From Roseicyclus marinus (GTDB taxonomy: Bacteria > Pseudomonadota > Alphaproteobacteria > Rhodobacterales > Rhodobacteraceae), in assembly GCF_036322625.1 (NCBI RefSeq), contig NZ_AP027266.1, forward strand, positions 933,001-997,000: 64,000 nucleotides of DNA, given 5' to 3'. Of the stretch, positions 33,515-43,868 are shown in pieces. Below the pieces are notes generated by a model. The model was not told the DNA's origin. It was given only the letters and a program-made list of their open reading frames with translations, and searched no databases. Both the position numbers and the translations under genes were made by a program. Every line of letters begins with the position of its first letter. Within the stretch, counting starts at the first letter, position 1.

Positions 33515-35463
33515 GCCTGGCTCCGCACCGTGCGGCCCGTGGGGACGGGCGGCGTGGGCAGGATCGGAAGCTCGCGGTGCAGCTGCTCGATGTCGCGGCG
33601 CTGGCTGGCGGGATAGAGTTCGGGCGGGGGAACCTCGCCCAGTTGTGCGCGCAAGAGGATGTCGCGGGCGATGGGGGCCGCCACCGCCGAGCCGCCGCCG
33701 CCATGTTCCACGATCACGGCACAGGCGTAGCGCGGGTTGGTGTAGGGGGCATAGCCCACGTAAAGCGCATGGTCGCGCCGTTCCCAGGGAAGATCGTCGT
33801 TCGAGATCACGCCCGAGGCCCGTTCGGCGGCCGAGATGTTGCGCACCTGGCTGGTGCCGGTCTTGCCCGCGATCCCGAATTCCGACACCTCGACCCGGCT
33901 GCCGTAGGCAGTGCCCTGCCGATCGTTGTTCACCTGCCACATCCCGCGATGGATGTACTCCAGATGGGCGGGGTCAAACCCCATGTCGCGGGCAGGTTCC
34001 GGCAATTGGGAAATGCCGTCGATCGAGCGGATGATCGCAGGCTGGACAGCCCGTCCGGTGGCCAGACGCGCTGTCATCACCGCCAGGTGCAGGGGCGAGG
34101 ACAGAACGAAACCCTGCCCGATGGAGGCATTCAGCGTATCGCCGACGACCCAGGCAGCGCCGCGGTTCTGCATCTTCCAGGCCATGGTCGGGGCCAATCC
34201 CTCGGCGACACCGGACAGGGGCAGGTTGTGGCGTATCCCGCAGCCGAGCCGCCGCGCCATGGCCGAGATCGCCTCGATCCCCACGCGCTGGGCGATGTCG
34301 TAGAAATAGACGTCGCAGCTTTGGGCCAGAGCCTCGATCAGGTCCATTCGGCCATGGCCGCCGCGCCGCCAGCAATGAAAGCGGCGGTCGCCGACATCCA
34401 TGTGGCCGGGGCAGGACACGGTTTCCTGGATGTCCAGCACACCGGCTTCGAGCGCGGCGAGGGCCACGACCATCTTGTAGGTCGATCCCGGCGGATAGAG
34501 GCCCTGTGTCGCCTTGTTCGCCAAGGGGCGGTAGGGATCGTTGTTCAACGCGTTCCAAGATGCCGTGGAGATGCCGCGCACGAAGAGGTTGGGGTCATAG
34601 GTCGGGGCCGAGGCGAGCGCGAGGATCTCGCCCGTTTCGCAATCCAGCACGACCGAGCCCGCGCTTTCCCCCGACAAGCGCGCTTCGACGTAGTTCTGAA
34701 GCCCGGCGTCGATGGTGAGCTGGACATCGGCGCCCGGTTCGGGCGGGTCGCGGTCCAGTTCGCGCATGATGCGGCCCCCGGCGTTCACCTCGACGCGCTT
34801 GGTTCCGGCGCTGCCCCGCAGCCTGTGTTCCAGACGCGCCTCCACATTGTTCCTTCCGACCTGAAAATCGGGGATCTGGAGAACCGGGTCGGTATCGCCC
34901 GTCTGTTCGAGATAGTAATCCGAGACCGGGCCGACATAGCCCACCACATGGGCGAAATCGCCCCGCATGGGGTAGATGCGGCTCAATCCCACCTCCGGCG
35001 TGACGCCGGGAAGGGCAGGGGCGTTGACGGCAACAGCGCTCAATTCGGCCCAGCTGAGCCGGTCGGCGATGGTGACGGGAACGAAAGGGGGGCGGCGCGC
35101 GATCTCGGCCCGGGCGCGCTCCAGCGCCACCATGTCGAGGTTCACGATCCGTGCAAGTTCGGCCAGCACCGCGTCGACGTCGCCTGCATCCTCGCGCACC
35201 AGCGTGATCCGGTAATTCTGTTCATTGCCGGCCAGAAGCACGCCGCCGCGGTCGAAGATCAGGCCGCGGGCGGGTGGCAGAAGCCGGATGTTGATCCTGT
35301 TTTCCTCGGCCAGCATACGGAAATCATCGGCTCGCTCGACCTGCAGATACCGCATCCGCGCCGCGAGCACGCCCCCGGTCGCAACAAAAAGCCCCCCGAC
35401 CACGAGGCTGCGCCGCCCGATCTGGCGGGCACTGTCCGTGGTTTCCCTCGGGGTGCGTTTCAT
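33511..35463 (-). CDS. mrdA: Penicillin-binding protein 2, elongasome transpeptidase
   Basis: 650 residues. One N-terminal membrane anchor (RRSLVVGGLFVATGGVLAARM) is followed by a PBP dimerisation domain (RGLIFDRGGVLLAGNEQNY, 66-84) and the transpeptidase domain. The nucleophile is Ser327 in GSTYK, SxN appears as SCD in QSCDVYFYD (the PBP2 variant) and the third motif is AGKTGTSQV. It cross-links new peptidoglycan and activates RodA. Five bases separate it from mreD upstream. Confidence 0.95.
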   Translation of the reverse strand: MKRTPRETTDSARQIGRRSLVVGGLFVATGGVLAARMRYLQVERADDFRMLAEENRINIRLLPPARGLIFDRGGVLLAGNEQNYRITLVREDAGDVDAVLAELARIVNLDMVALERARAEIARRPPFVPVTIADRLSWAELSAVAVNAPALPGVTPEVGLSRIYPMRGDFAHVVGYVGPVSDYYLEQTGDTDPVLQIPDFQVGRNNVEARLEHRLRGSAGTKRVEVNAGGRIMRELDRDPPEPGADVQLTIDAGLQNYVEARLSGESAGSVVLDCETGEILALASAPTYDPNLFVRGISTASWNALNNDPYRPLANKATQGLYPPGSTYKMVVALAALEAGVLDIQETVSCPGHMDVGDRRFHCWRRGGHGRMDLIEALAQSCDVYFYDIAQRVGIEAISAMARRLGCGIRHNLPLSGVAEGLAPTMAWKMQNRGAAWVVGDTLNASIGQGFVLSSPLHLAVMTARLATGRAVQPAIIRSIDGISQLPEPARDMGFDPAHLEYIHRGMWQVNNDRQGTAYGSRVEVSEFGIAGKTGTSQVRNISAAERASGVISNDDLPWERRDHALYVGYAPYTNPRYACAVIVEHGGGGSAVAAPIARDILLRAQLGEVPPPELYPASQRRDIEQLHRELPILPTPPVPTGRTVRSQA

Positions 35464-35467
35464 GCGG

Positions 35468-35998
35468 CTAGAGAACCTCGGCTTCGGCTGGGCCTATCTT
35501 ACGCAGGCCGAACAGGAATTTCGAGATGCCCACCACCAGCGGATAGATCGCCGTGGTGACAATCCCGTGAGTGAGCGACAGGCCGAGCGGCGGCAGGTCC
35601 ACCATCAGAACCCACAGGATGATGCGTTCGAGCAAGATCATCGCAAGAACCGCACCGGCAAAGGCCGACCATTCCACGAGAAACGGGAATTCGGTCATCG
35701 TCAGGCGGCGTTGGCGCAGGCTTTCGGAGACGATCAGCACAAGAAGCGTCCACAATCCGGGGGGGCGCTGGAACAGGAAATCGGCCATCAGGAAGACGAT
35801 CAGGATCGATCCGATGGGCACGACGGCAGGCTGGCGCAAGAGCCAGGCCAGCGTCAGGGCCAAAAGAAGATCGGGCCCCGGAAGTCCCCGGTCGTTGAGG
35901 TTGAGCGGCAGGAGCTTGTAGGCGATCACCGTCGCGCACAGGCCCAGGAACAGCGCCCGATAGGCCCAGACATGGCGTGGCGAGGAGAGACCGGTCAT
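35468..35998 (-). CDS. mreD: Rod-shape determining protein MreD
   Basis: 176 residues from ATG 35998, overlapping the mreC stop. It has five or six hydrophobic segments with the LxxxDFLFQRPPGLWTLLVLI and FLVEWSAFAGAVLAMILLERI landmarks expected of MreD. It is an inner-membrane scaffold of the elongasome. Sequence conservation in this family is low, so the call rests on size, membrane pattern and position between mreC and mrdA. Confidence 0.9.
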   Translation of the reverse strand: MTGLSSPRHVWAYRALFLGLCATVIAYKLLPLNLNDRGLPGPDLLLALTLAWLLRQPAVVPIGSILIVFLMADFLFQRPPGLWTLLVLIVSESLRQRRLTMTEFPFLVEWSAFAGAVLAMILLERIILWVLMVDLPPLGLSLTHGIVTTAIYPLVVGISKFLFGLRKIGPAEAEVL

Positions 35999-36948
35999 TC
36001 CAGCACCCCCTCGCGGCTCAGTCGGGCCGCCTGGTCGGGCCGCTGCACCGGCTGGACACCGGGCGGCAGGACGAAGCCTTCGGGCGGGGGCCATGGCGGG
36101 CCGATCAAGCTGCCCGGATCGTCAAGCGAAGTCCCGGGATGGCTGCGCATGACCCGCAGGAACCGCAACCGCGCCAGATCGGCCGCGAGCCTTGCCCGCA
36201 AGCGCCTGTCGGTCGTCTCGACCACTTGGCCGACCAGCAGACCCGGAGGGAACAACCCGTCGTCCCCCGAGGTGATGATGCGGTCGCCCGCCCGGATATC
36301 CTCGGGCGATTCGACGAATTCGAGGATCGGGGCCTGGCTGTTGTCGCCCATCAGCAGGGCCTGTTGTCCCGAGGGCTGGATCGTCACCGGCACCCGGCTG
36401 TTGGCATCCGTCAGCATCAGCACGCGGGACGTGCGTTCGCCCACACCCGAAATCCGACCGACCACGCCCAGGCCATCCATCGTGGCCCACCCATCGAGGA
36501 TGCCGTCGCGCGCGCCCACGTTGATCAGCACCGAGCGGCGGAAGGGGCTTCCCGCATCGGCCATCACGATCCCGGTGACAAAGGTCAGTTCCGGGTTCAG
36601 CTGCACCCGGTTGAGGTCCAGCAGCCGGGCGTTTTCCTGTTCCAGCTGCAACGCCGCCTCGCGCCACGCCCGCATCTGCTGCAATTCGCGGCGCAATTCC
36701 TGGTTCTGTTCGTAAAGACGCGCGTAGCTCTGGAAATCGTCCAGCATCCGCGCAAGGCCCGTCACCGGCGCAAGCGCCCAGTCCATGTTGGGCACGACCG
36801 TGTCGACGATGGCCGCGCGCAGCCGTTCCATCCGGGGGTTGTCGATGCGCCAGACCAACACCAGCGCAAGCAGGAACAGCGCCAGCACCGTCACCAGCAG
36901 GCGCCGGACGGGGCGGGTATGCGCGGCGTCTTGACTGTCGCGGGCCAT
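35995..36948 (-). CDS. mreC: Cell-shape protein MreC
   Basis: 317 residues. It has one membrane span (LLVTVLALFLLALVLVWRI, about 18-36), a coiled-coil stretch (LYEQNQELRRELQQMRAWRE) and the paired beta-barrel domain with VITSGDDGLFPPGLLVGQV, the standard MreC motif. It is periplasmic and binds PBP2 to switch it on. The tail is Pro-rich (IGPPWPPPEGFVLPPGVQ). Its start is 44 bp downstream of mreB. Confidence 0.94.
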   Translation of the reverse strand: MARDSQDAAHTRPVRRLLVTVLALFLLALVLVWRIDNPRMERLRAAIVDTVVPNMDWALAPVTGLARMLDDFQSYARLYEQNQELRRELQQMRAWREAALQLEQENARLLDLNRVQLNPELTFVTGIVMADAGSPFRRSVLINVGARDGILDGWATMDGLGVVGRISGVGERTSRVLMLTDANSRVPVTIQPSGQQALLMGDNSQAPILEFVESPEDIRAGDRIITSGDDGLFPPGLLVGQVVETTDRRLRARLAADLARLRFLRVMRSHPGTSLDDPGSLIGPPWPPPEGFVLPPGVQPVQRPDQAARLSREGVLE

Positions 36949-36992
36949 GTCGCTCCTTCAGGGGCGCGTGCGGGATCTGGCGGGCGGGGTCG

Positions 36993-38264
<1,272 letters not shown>

Positions 38265-39830
38265 TCAGCCCGCGTCCTTGTAGGACACTTCGCGCTTGTC
38301 CGAGCCCAGCTTTTCGCGCCGCACGATCAGCCGGTTGAGCGCATTCACATAGGCTTTCACGCTTGCGACCACCGTATCGGTATCGGCGGATTGGCCCGTG
38401 GCGATCCGTCCACTCTCCTCGATCCGCACGGTCACGGTCGCCTGCGCATCCATGCCCTCGGTCACGGCGCTGACCTGGTAGAGCTGCAGCACCGCTTCGT
38501 TGGGATAAAGCGCCTTGACCGCATTGAAGGCGGCATCGACCGGCCCGTCGCCTTGCGCCGTCGCCTGCCGGTCCTTGTCGCCCACGCGGAGCGTGATGTC
38601 AGCCGATTGCGGGGCTTCCGTTCCGCAGATCACGCGCAGGAATTTCAGCTCGAGATGATCGGCCTGACCCACGGCGGCAGCATCGGTCACCAACGCGATC
38701 AGGTCGTCGTCAAAGACCTCTTTCTTGCGGTCGGCCAATGCCTTGAACCGCACGAACAGGTCATTGAGCTGATTGTCGACCATGTCGAAGCCCAGGTCCT
38801 TGAGCTTGGCGCGCAGCGCGGCCCGGCCCGAATGTTTGCCCAAGGGCAGCGACGTGCCCGACAGGCCCACATCCTCGGGGCGCATGATCTCGAACGTGTC
38901 CTTGGACTTCAGCATTCCGTCCTGATGGATGCCGCTTTCATGGGCAAAGGCGTTCTTGCCGACGATGGCCTTGTTGGGCTGCACCACGAACCCCGAGACG
39001 GTCGAAACCCGGCGCGAGATATGCATGATCTTGGTCGTATCGACGCCCGTGGTGTAGGGCATGATGTCGTGGCGCACCTTGAGCGCCATCACCACTTCTT
39101 CGAGCGCGGTATTGCCCGCGCGCTCGCCCAGACCGTTGATCGTGCATTCGATCTGGCGCGCACCGCCTGCGACAGCGGCCAGCGCATTGGCCGTCGCCAT
39201 GCCCAGGTCGTTGTGGCAATGCGTGGCAAAGACGACGCTGTCGGCCCCCGGCACCTCGGCGATCAGGCGGCGGATCAGGTCGGCGGATTCCATGGGTGCG
39301 GTATAGCCCACCGTGTCGGGGATATTGATGGTCGTGGCCCCGGCCTTGATCGCGATTTCGACCACGCGGGCGAGGTAATCCCATTCCGTCCGCGTCGCAT
39401 CCATCGGCGACCATTGCACGTTGTCGCACAGGTTGCGGGCATGGGTGACCGTGTCGTGGATGCGCTCGGCCATCTCGTCCATCGTCAGGTTCGGGATGGC
39501 GCGATGTTGGGGCGAGGTGCCGATGAAGGTGTGGATGCGGGGGGATTTGGCGTGTTTCACCGCCTCCCAGCAGCGGTCGATATCCTTGAAATTCGCCCGT
39601 GCCAGACCGCAGATCGTGGCGCGTTTGGCCAGTTTCGCGATTTCCGAGACGGCGGCGAAATCCCCTTCGGAGGCGATGGGGAACCCCGCTTCGATGATGT
39701 CGACGCCCATCTCGTCGAGGAGCGCCGCGATCTCCAGCTTTTCCTCGTGGCTCATGGTGGCGCCGGGCGATTGCTCGCCGTCGCGCAGGGTCGTGTCGAA
39801 AATCAGGACGCGATTGGGATCTATGGTCAT
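38265..39830 (-). CDS. leuA: 2-isopropylmalate synthase
   Basis: 521 residues. The catalytic TIM barrel shows VLIFDTTLRDGEQSPGATMS (8-27), the metal-binding HCHNDLGMATAN, GINGLGERAGN-type motif CTINGLGERAGNTALEEV and the HESGIHQDG segment. The C-terminal regulatory domain, which senses leucine, includes DRQATAQGDGPVDAAFNAV. It condenses acetyl-CoA with 2-oxoisovalerate, the first committed step to leucine. The start at 39830 has AAGGAAG upstream. That site can be masked by a leader RNA (see 39835-39937), so translation is probably tied to leucyl-tRNA supply. Confidence 0.96.
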   Translation of the reverse strand: MTIDPNRVLIFDTTLRDGEQSPGATMSHEEKLEIAALLDEMGVDIIEAGFPIASEGDFAAVSEIAKLAKRATICGLARANFKDIDRCWEAVKHAKSPRIHTFIGTSPQHRAIPNLTMDEMAERIHDTVTHARNLCDNVQWSPMDATRTEWDYLARVVEIAIKAGATTINIPDTVGYTAPMESADLIRRLIAEVPGADSVVFATHCHNDLGMATANALAAVAGGARQIECTINGLGERAGNTALEEVVMALKVRHDIMPYTTGVDTTKIMHISRRVSTVSGFVVQPNKAIVGKNAFAHESGIHQDGMLKSKDTFEIMRPEDVGLSGTSLPLGKHSGRAALRAKLKDLGFDMVDNQLNDLFVRFKALADRKKEVFDDDLIALVTDAAAVGQADHLELKFLRVICGTEAPQSADITLRVGDKDRQATAQGDGPVDAAFNAVKALYPNEAVLQLYQVSAVTEGMDAQATVTVRIEESGRIATGQSADTDTVVASVKAYVNALNRLIVRREKLGSDKREVSYKDAG

Positions 39831-39834
39831 GGCA

Positions 39835-39937
39835 GGTCTTCCTTAGCTTGGTGTCTGTGTGATCCGGCGCTGTCCCTCCTCTGAGCGGTCGCGCCGACAG
39901 GCACGCTCAGAGGCGGCTAAGGAGCAGAAGACCAAGC
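39835..39937 (-). promoter_or_regulatory. leuA leader RNA with competing stems covering the ribosome-binding site
   Basis: Several pairings are possible on the minus strand. CCTTAGC (39922-39916) pairs with GCTAAGG (39847-39841), which contains the leuA Shine-Dalgarno. GGTCTTC (39933-39927) pairs with GAAGACC (39841-39835). GCTTGGT (39937-39931) pairs with ACCAAGC (39852-39846). Inside lies a separate ten-base-pair hairpin, 39913-39904 with 39887-39878. The upstream strands of the masking pairs are the leucine codons of the leader peptide and the bases just after them. A ribosome stalled there would cover them and free the leuA site. No U-tract follows, so control of translation initiation is more likely than classical termination. 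Confidence 0.7.
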
Positions 39938-40017
39938 AGGGCAGGCCGCGCCAAAGGCGCGTCAATGCCGCAGGCAAGGGGCGCGGCACGGGTCTTGATA
40001 TGGGCCTGCATGGTCAT
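39907..40017 (-). CDS. leuL: leuA leader peptide (leucine-rich, 36 residues)
   Basis: From ATG 40017 (or ATG 40011, two codons on) the frame reads MTMQAHIKTR, continues through about 16 Ala/Pro-rich residues and ends ALLGLLLLSRL before TGA at 39909-39907. The codons CTG CTT GGT CTT CTG CTC CTT give six leucines in seven positions. The stop lies inside the right-hand arm region of the inner leader hairpin. This layout is typical of amino-acid biosynthesis leader peptides that sense charged tRNA by ribosome stalling. No strong Shine-Dalgarno is visible before either ATG. The product itself is not expected to have a function. Confidence 0.72.
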   Translation of the reverse strand: MTMQAHIKTRAAPLACGIDAPLARPALLGLLLLSRL

Positions 40018-40110
40018 GAGCGCAAAACTTACCCATCCGCGCGTGAATGAAAACCCCCAATCGGGTCAAGGGGATTGACCGATCCATCCCGCGCCATAGC
40101 TGGCCCCGTC

Positions 40111-40776
40111 ATGATCGATGCACTTGTGATAGGGGCTTCGGGCGGCATCGGCCGCGCCGTGGCCGATGAAATGCGTGCCCGGGGCGGCCGCGTGACCACG
40201 CTCTCCCGGGCGGCGGATGGGTTGGACGTGACGGATGCGGACAGCGTCGCGCGCGTGATGGGCGGGCTCGAGGGACCGTTTCAGACAATCTTCATCTCGG
40301 TCGGCATCCTTGCCCCCGATGGGGCCGCACCTGAAAAACAACTCTCCGCCATCGATCCCGCCACGATGGCCCGCGTCTTTGCCGTGAACACGATCGGGGT
40401 TGCTCATCTCATCAGCTATCTGCCGCGCCTGTTGCCCAAGCGCGGGCGCTCGGTCACGGGGGTTCTGACGGCGCGCGTCGGCTCCATCGGGGACAACCGG
40501 ATCGGCGGCTGGCATTCCTATCGTGCCTCCAAGGCGGCGCTGAACCAGATCGTGCATGGCGCGGCCATCGAATTGGGACGCAGCCATCGCGAGGCGGTGA
40601 TCGCAGCGCTGCACCCCGGCACGGTCGCCACCTCCTTTACCCAAGGTTACGATCCCAAGCATGGCAAGGTCACACCCGAGGATGCCGCGCGCAACCTGTG
40701 TGACGTGATGGAGAGCCTGACACAGGCGCAATCGGGCGGTTTCTACGATTATGCCGGAACGGAAATACCATGGTAG
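40111..40776 (+). CDS. Short-chain dehydrogenase/reductase (CsgA-like) next to the photolyase
   Basis: 221 residues from ATG 40111. The dinucleotide motif is VIGASGGIGRAV (5-16). Serine sits in LTARVGSIGDNRIGGW and the catalytic Tyr-x3-Lys in YRASKAALNQ. The protein lacks obvious substrate-specific motifs; similar small SDRs are found beside PhrB-type photolyases in other alphaproteobacteria as I recall. It overlaps the photolyase gene by seven bases, so they are translated together. A role in making or recycling a chromophore or handling redox for the repair enzyme is a guess. Confidence 0.82.
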   Translation: MIDALVIGASGGIGRAVADEMRARGGRVTTLSRAADGLDVTDADSVARVMGGLEGPFQTIFISVGILAPDGAAPEKQLSAIDPATMARVFAVNTIGVAHLISYLPRLLPKRGRSVTGVLTARVGSIGDNRIGGWHSYRASKAALNQIVHGAAIELGRSHREAVIAALHPGTVATSFTQGYDPKHGKVTPEDAARNLCDVMESLTQAQSGGFYDYAGTEIPW

Positions 40777-42299
40777 GTCGCCTGATCCTGATCCTGGGCG
40801 ATCAGCTGTCCGATGATCTTTCGGCGCTCCGCGAAGCCGACCCGGCCCGCGACACGATCGTCATGGCCGAAGTCATGGGAGAGGCGGCATACGTTCCCCA
40901 TCACCCCAAGAAAATCGCCTTTCTCTTTGCCGCGATGCGCAAATTCGCCGCCCGGCTCGAGGGGCAGGGCTGGCGCGTGCTCTACACCCGCCTCGACGAT
41001 CCCGAGAACACGCAAAGCATCCCCGGCGAGCTGATCCGCCGTGCCTCTGAAACCGGCGCGGTCGAGGTTCTGGCCACCGAACCGGGCGAATTCCGTCTCA
41101 TCGCGGCACTCGAGGATTGCCCGATCCCCGTCCATCTCTTTCCCGATGACCGTTTCCTGTGTTCCCACGCCGAATTCGACGCCTGGGCCGAGGGGCGCAA
41201 GGAATTGCGGATGGAATGGTTCTACCGCGAGATGCGGCGCAAGACAGGCCTCTTGATGCAGGGCGACAAGCCCGAGGGGGGCAAGTGGAACTACGACCAC
41301 GACAACCGCAAACCGGCACCGGGTGAGATCACCTTTGACGGCCCGATGCGCTTTGCCCCTGACGAGACGGTCGAAGAGGTTCTGGCGCTTGTCGAGGAAC
41401 GCTTCGCCGGGAATTTCGGCACGCTGCGCCCCTTCTGGTTCGCCACCGACCGGGATGGGGCGGTGGCGGCGCTTGGCCATTTCATCGCCAACGCCCTGCC
41501 GCGCTTTGGCGATTACCAGGATGCGATGCTCGACGAGAACAGGTTCCTCTACCATTCCGTTATCTCGATGTATCTGAACGCCGGGCTTTTGCATTGGCGC
41601 GAGATCTGCGCGGCGGCCGAAGCGGCCTACAGGGCCAATGAGGCGCCGCTGAACGCGGTCGAGGGGTTCATCCGCCAGATCATCGGCTGGCGTGAATACA
41701 TGCGCGGCATCTATTTCCACGAAGGCCCCGGCTACACGTCGATGAACGCGCTGGGCCATGACCGCAAGCTGCCGGATTTCTACTGGACCGGCGATACCGA
41801 CATGCGCTGCCTCTCGCGCGCCATCGAACAGACCCGCGACGAGGCTTATGCCCATCACATCCAGCGCCTGATGATCACCGGCAATTTCGCGCTGCTGGCG
41901 GGCATCGACCCGCACCAGGTGCATGAATGGTACCTGGCCGTCTATGCCGATGCCTTTGAATGGGTCGAGGCCCCGAATGTCATCGGGATGAGCCAGTTCG
42001 CCGATGGCGGGATCGTGGGCTCCAAGCCCTATGTCTCGGGTGGCAACTACATCCACAAAATGTCGGATTATTGCAAGAAATGCGCCTATGAGATTGGGGA
42101 TAAGTCTGGGGATAAAGCGTGTCCCTACAATTATCTGTACTGGGCCTTCCTGTATCGCCACCGCGAAAATTTTGGCCGAAACCCCCGCATGGCGCAGATG
42201 TACCGCACCTGGATGCGGATGTCGGAGGACAAGCGCAAGGCGACGCTCGACAGTGCCGAAGCCTTTCTTGGCCGGCTTGATCGCGGTGCGCGCGTCTAA
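40770..42299 (+). CDS. phrB: Iron-sulfur bacterial cryptochrome/(6-4) photolyase, PhrB/CryB type
   Basis: 509 residues. The N-terminal antenna domain opens LILILGDQLSDDL, and the C-terminal FAD domain carries the FeS-BCP hallmarks: cluster cysteines at 347, 435, 438 and 451 (CLSRAIE; CKKCAYE; KACPYNYLYW), matching the spacing in Agrobacterium PhrB. HHIQRLMITGNFALLAG supplies the conserved helix near FAD. Characterised members repair (6-4) photoproducts or act in blue-light signalling, with 6,7-dimethyl-8-ribityllumazine as antenna. That compound comes from the riboflavin pathway, so GTP cyclohydrolase II feeds it in principle. It is cotranslated with the SDR gene. Confidence 0.94.
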   Translation: MVGRLILILGDQLSDDLSALREADPARDTIVMAEVMGEAAYVPHHPKKIAFLFAAMRKFAARLEGQGWRVLYTRLDDPENTQSIPGELIRRASETGAVEVLATEPGEFRLIAALEDCPIPVHLFPDDRFLCSHAEFDAWAEGRKELRMEWFYREMRRKTGLLMQGDKPEGGKWNYDHDNRKPAPGEITFDGPMRFAPDETVEEVLALVEERFAGNFGTLRPFWFATDRDGAVAALGHFIANALPRFGDYQDAMLDENRFLYHSVISMYLNAGLLHWREICAAAEAAYRANEAPLNAVEGFIRQIIGWREYMRGIYFHEGPGYTSMNALGHDRKLPDFYWTGDTDMRCLSRAIEQTRDEAYAHHIQRLMITGNFALLAGIDPHQVHEWYLAVYADAFEWVEAPNVIGMSQFADGGIVGSKPYVSGGNYIHKMSDYCKKCAYEIGDKSGDKACPYNYLYWAFLYRHRENFGRNPRMAQMYRTWMRMSEDKRKATLDSAEAFLGRLDRGARV

Positions 42300-42400
42300 G
42301 GGCTCTTGACCGGAATCACGGGCAGCATCATCTGCGCAACAGGACGGCGGGGCAGGGGAAGCCCGGCCCGGGCCGTCCCTTTCCGGAGACCAGAGACCCG

Positions 42401-42952
42401 ATGATCGCCGTTCATTCCGTTCGCGATGCCTTCACCGCGGCCGATTGCGCCCGCCTGCTCGACCTGATCGCCGATGCGCCCGCCCGTGACGCGGGGCTGG
42501 TGCGGCAGGCCCGCGACCACAATTTGCGCCGCGCCGATCTGGTCTGGCTCGACGAGGTCGAGGGAAGCTCCTGGGTCATGGACCGGATGATCGAACTGGT
42601 GCGCGTGGCCAATCGCGACGTCTTCGATTTCGACATCACCGATTTCGCCGAAAGCGCGCAGGTCGCGCGATATGGCGCGGAACGGGAGGGGCATTTCGGC
42701 TGGCATTCCGACGTGGGCGAGGGGCGGCTGGCCGAACGGCGCAAGCTGACCATCGTCGTCCAGCTGTCAGAGCCCGGCAGCTACACGGGCGGCGATCTCG
42801 AAGTCATGCCGGGCTCCAACACCATCGCCGCCGACCGCGCGCGGGGGGTGGCGACGCTCTTTCCCTCTTTCGTGCTGCACCGCGTCACGCCAGTCACTTC
42901 GGGCGAACGGCATTCCCTGACCGTCTGGTGTCACGGCGCACCGTTTCGCTAG
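42401..42952 (+). CDS. 2-oxoglutarate/Fe(II) oxygenase, PKHD type
   Basis: 183 residues. The double-stranded beta-helix iron ligands are His102 and Asp104 (GWHSD) and His160 (VLHRVTPV), with Arg170 (GERHSLTVW) placed to bind 2-oxoglutarate. The small size and the HRVTPVTSGERHSLTVW tail match PiuC/prolyl-4-hydroxylase-like enzymes. It hydroxylates an unknown protein or small molecule. It stands alone, 101 bp after the photolyase; that gap shows a GC-rich hairpin-like stretch but no clear terminator. Confidence 0.85.
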   Translation: MIAVHSVRDAFTAADCARLLDLIADAPARDAGLVRQARDHNLRRADLVWLDEVEGSSWVMDRMIELVRVANRDVFDFDITDFAESAQVARYGAEREGHFGWHSDVGEGRLAERRKLTIVVQLSEPGSYTGGDLEVMPGSNTIAADRARGVATLFPSFVLHRVTPVTSGERHSLTVWCHGAPFR

Positions 42953-43043
42953 GGCTTGCCTTGATCCCGTCCTTCCTCACAACTGTGGTGAAAGGTGGTC
43001 GTTTTTGTAGTGCAGATGGTGTTGCGTGATTGAAGAGCATTCG

Positions 43044-43868
43044 ATGCTGTCCAGCATCCATGAGGGAAATGACCGCGCGCTCGCCCGCATGAAGCTGTTT
43101 CGTCAAGAGCTTGCCACGGGCGTGGCCTCACTCGACGATATTCCGACCCTCAAGCAAGCGCATCCCTATCGCGGCATCGTGCCCATTCGTGCGGGTGGCC
43201 ACGACATCGTCATGTTCCATGCACATGACGATATCGTCGTCTGGGAATACCTGTGGCGCGGTGACGATGGGTACGAACCCGAAATGGTTCATAAGTGGAG
43301 CGACTGGTGCCGCAATGCCGAAGGTGAGGTCTGGGACATCGGAGCTTATTCGGGCCTGATGTCCATCCTTGCCGCACTTTCGAACCCGAAGAATACGGTC
43401 CATCTGTTCGAGCCGCTGGACCGGGTGATCGAGCGCGCGAACATCAATGTCAAACTGAACGCGTTGCAGGCACGTATCGCACGTCATGCTGTTGCCTGCT
43501 CGGATGTTGAAGGCGTGGCCGAGATCATCCTGTACCGAGACGCGAATTTTCTCGGAACCGGCAGTTCCATCGAGACAAAGGGCAATTTGAAGCAATTCGG
43601 CACCCGCACGATCCGAACGGTCGCACTCGACAGCTATTTGCCGAAAGCCACGCCACGCGTCGTCAAGGTGGATGTCGAGGGACATGAACTTTCGACGCTC
43701 ATCGGGATGCAACAGATTCTAAGGCGAACTCGGCCCAACATGCTCATCGAAATCTGGTCGAAAAGACGCTCTGACGTCATGACGCTCCTTCATGACCTTG
43801 GCTACAGGCTGGAACGTGTGGAGGATCGTGACCGAGCGGTGAATAACTATTTCGCCACCCCCGTTTGA
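43044..43868 (+). CDS. FkbM-family methyltransferase
   Basis: 274 residues from ATG 43044, which has GAAGAG six bases upstream; an in-frame GTG at 43026 is the alternative. Motif I is WDIGAYSGLMSILAAL and later FkbM landmarks are FEPLDRVIERANINVKLN and VVKVDVEGHELSTLIGM. It O-methylates a sugar, glycan or other small molecule. GC content and codon choice look lower than in the flanking genes, and the stretch before it is relatively A+T-rich, so it may be a recent arrival. No partner glycan gene is adjacent. Confidence 0.82.
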   Translation: MLSSIHEGNDRALARMKLFRQELATGVASLDDIPTLKQAHPYRGIVPIRAGGHDIVMFHAHDDIVVWEYLWRGDDGYEPEMVHKWSDWCRNAEGEVWDIGAYSGLMSILAALSNPKNTVHLFEPLDRVIERANINVKLNALQARIARHAVACSDVEGVAEIILYRDANFLGTGSSIETKGNLKQFGTRTIRTVALDSYLPKATPRVVKVDVEGHELSTLIGMQQILRRTRPNMLIEIWSKRRSDVMTLLHDLGYRLERVEDRDRAVNNYFATPV

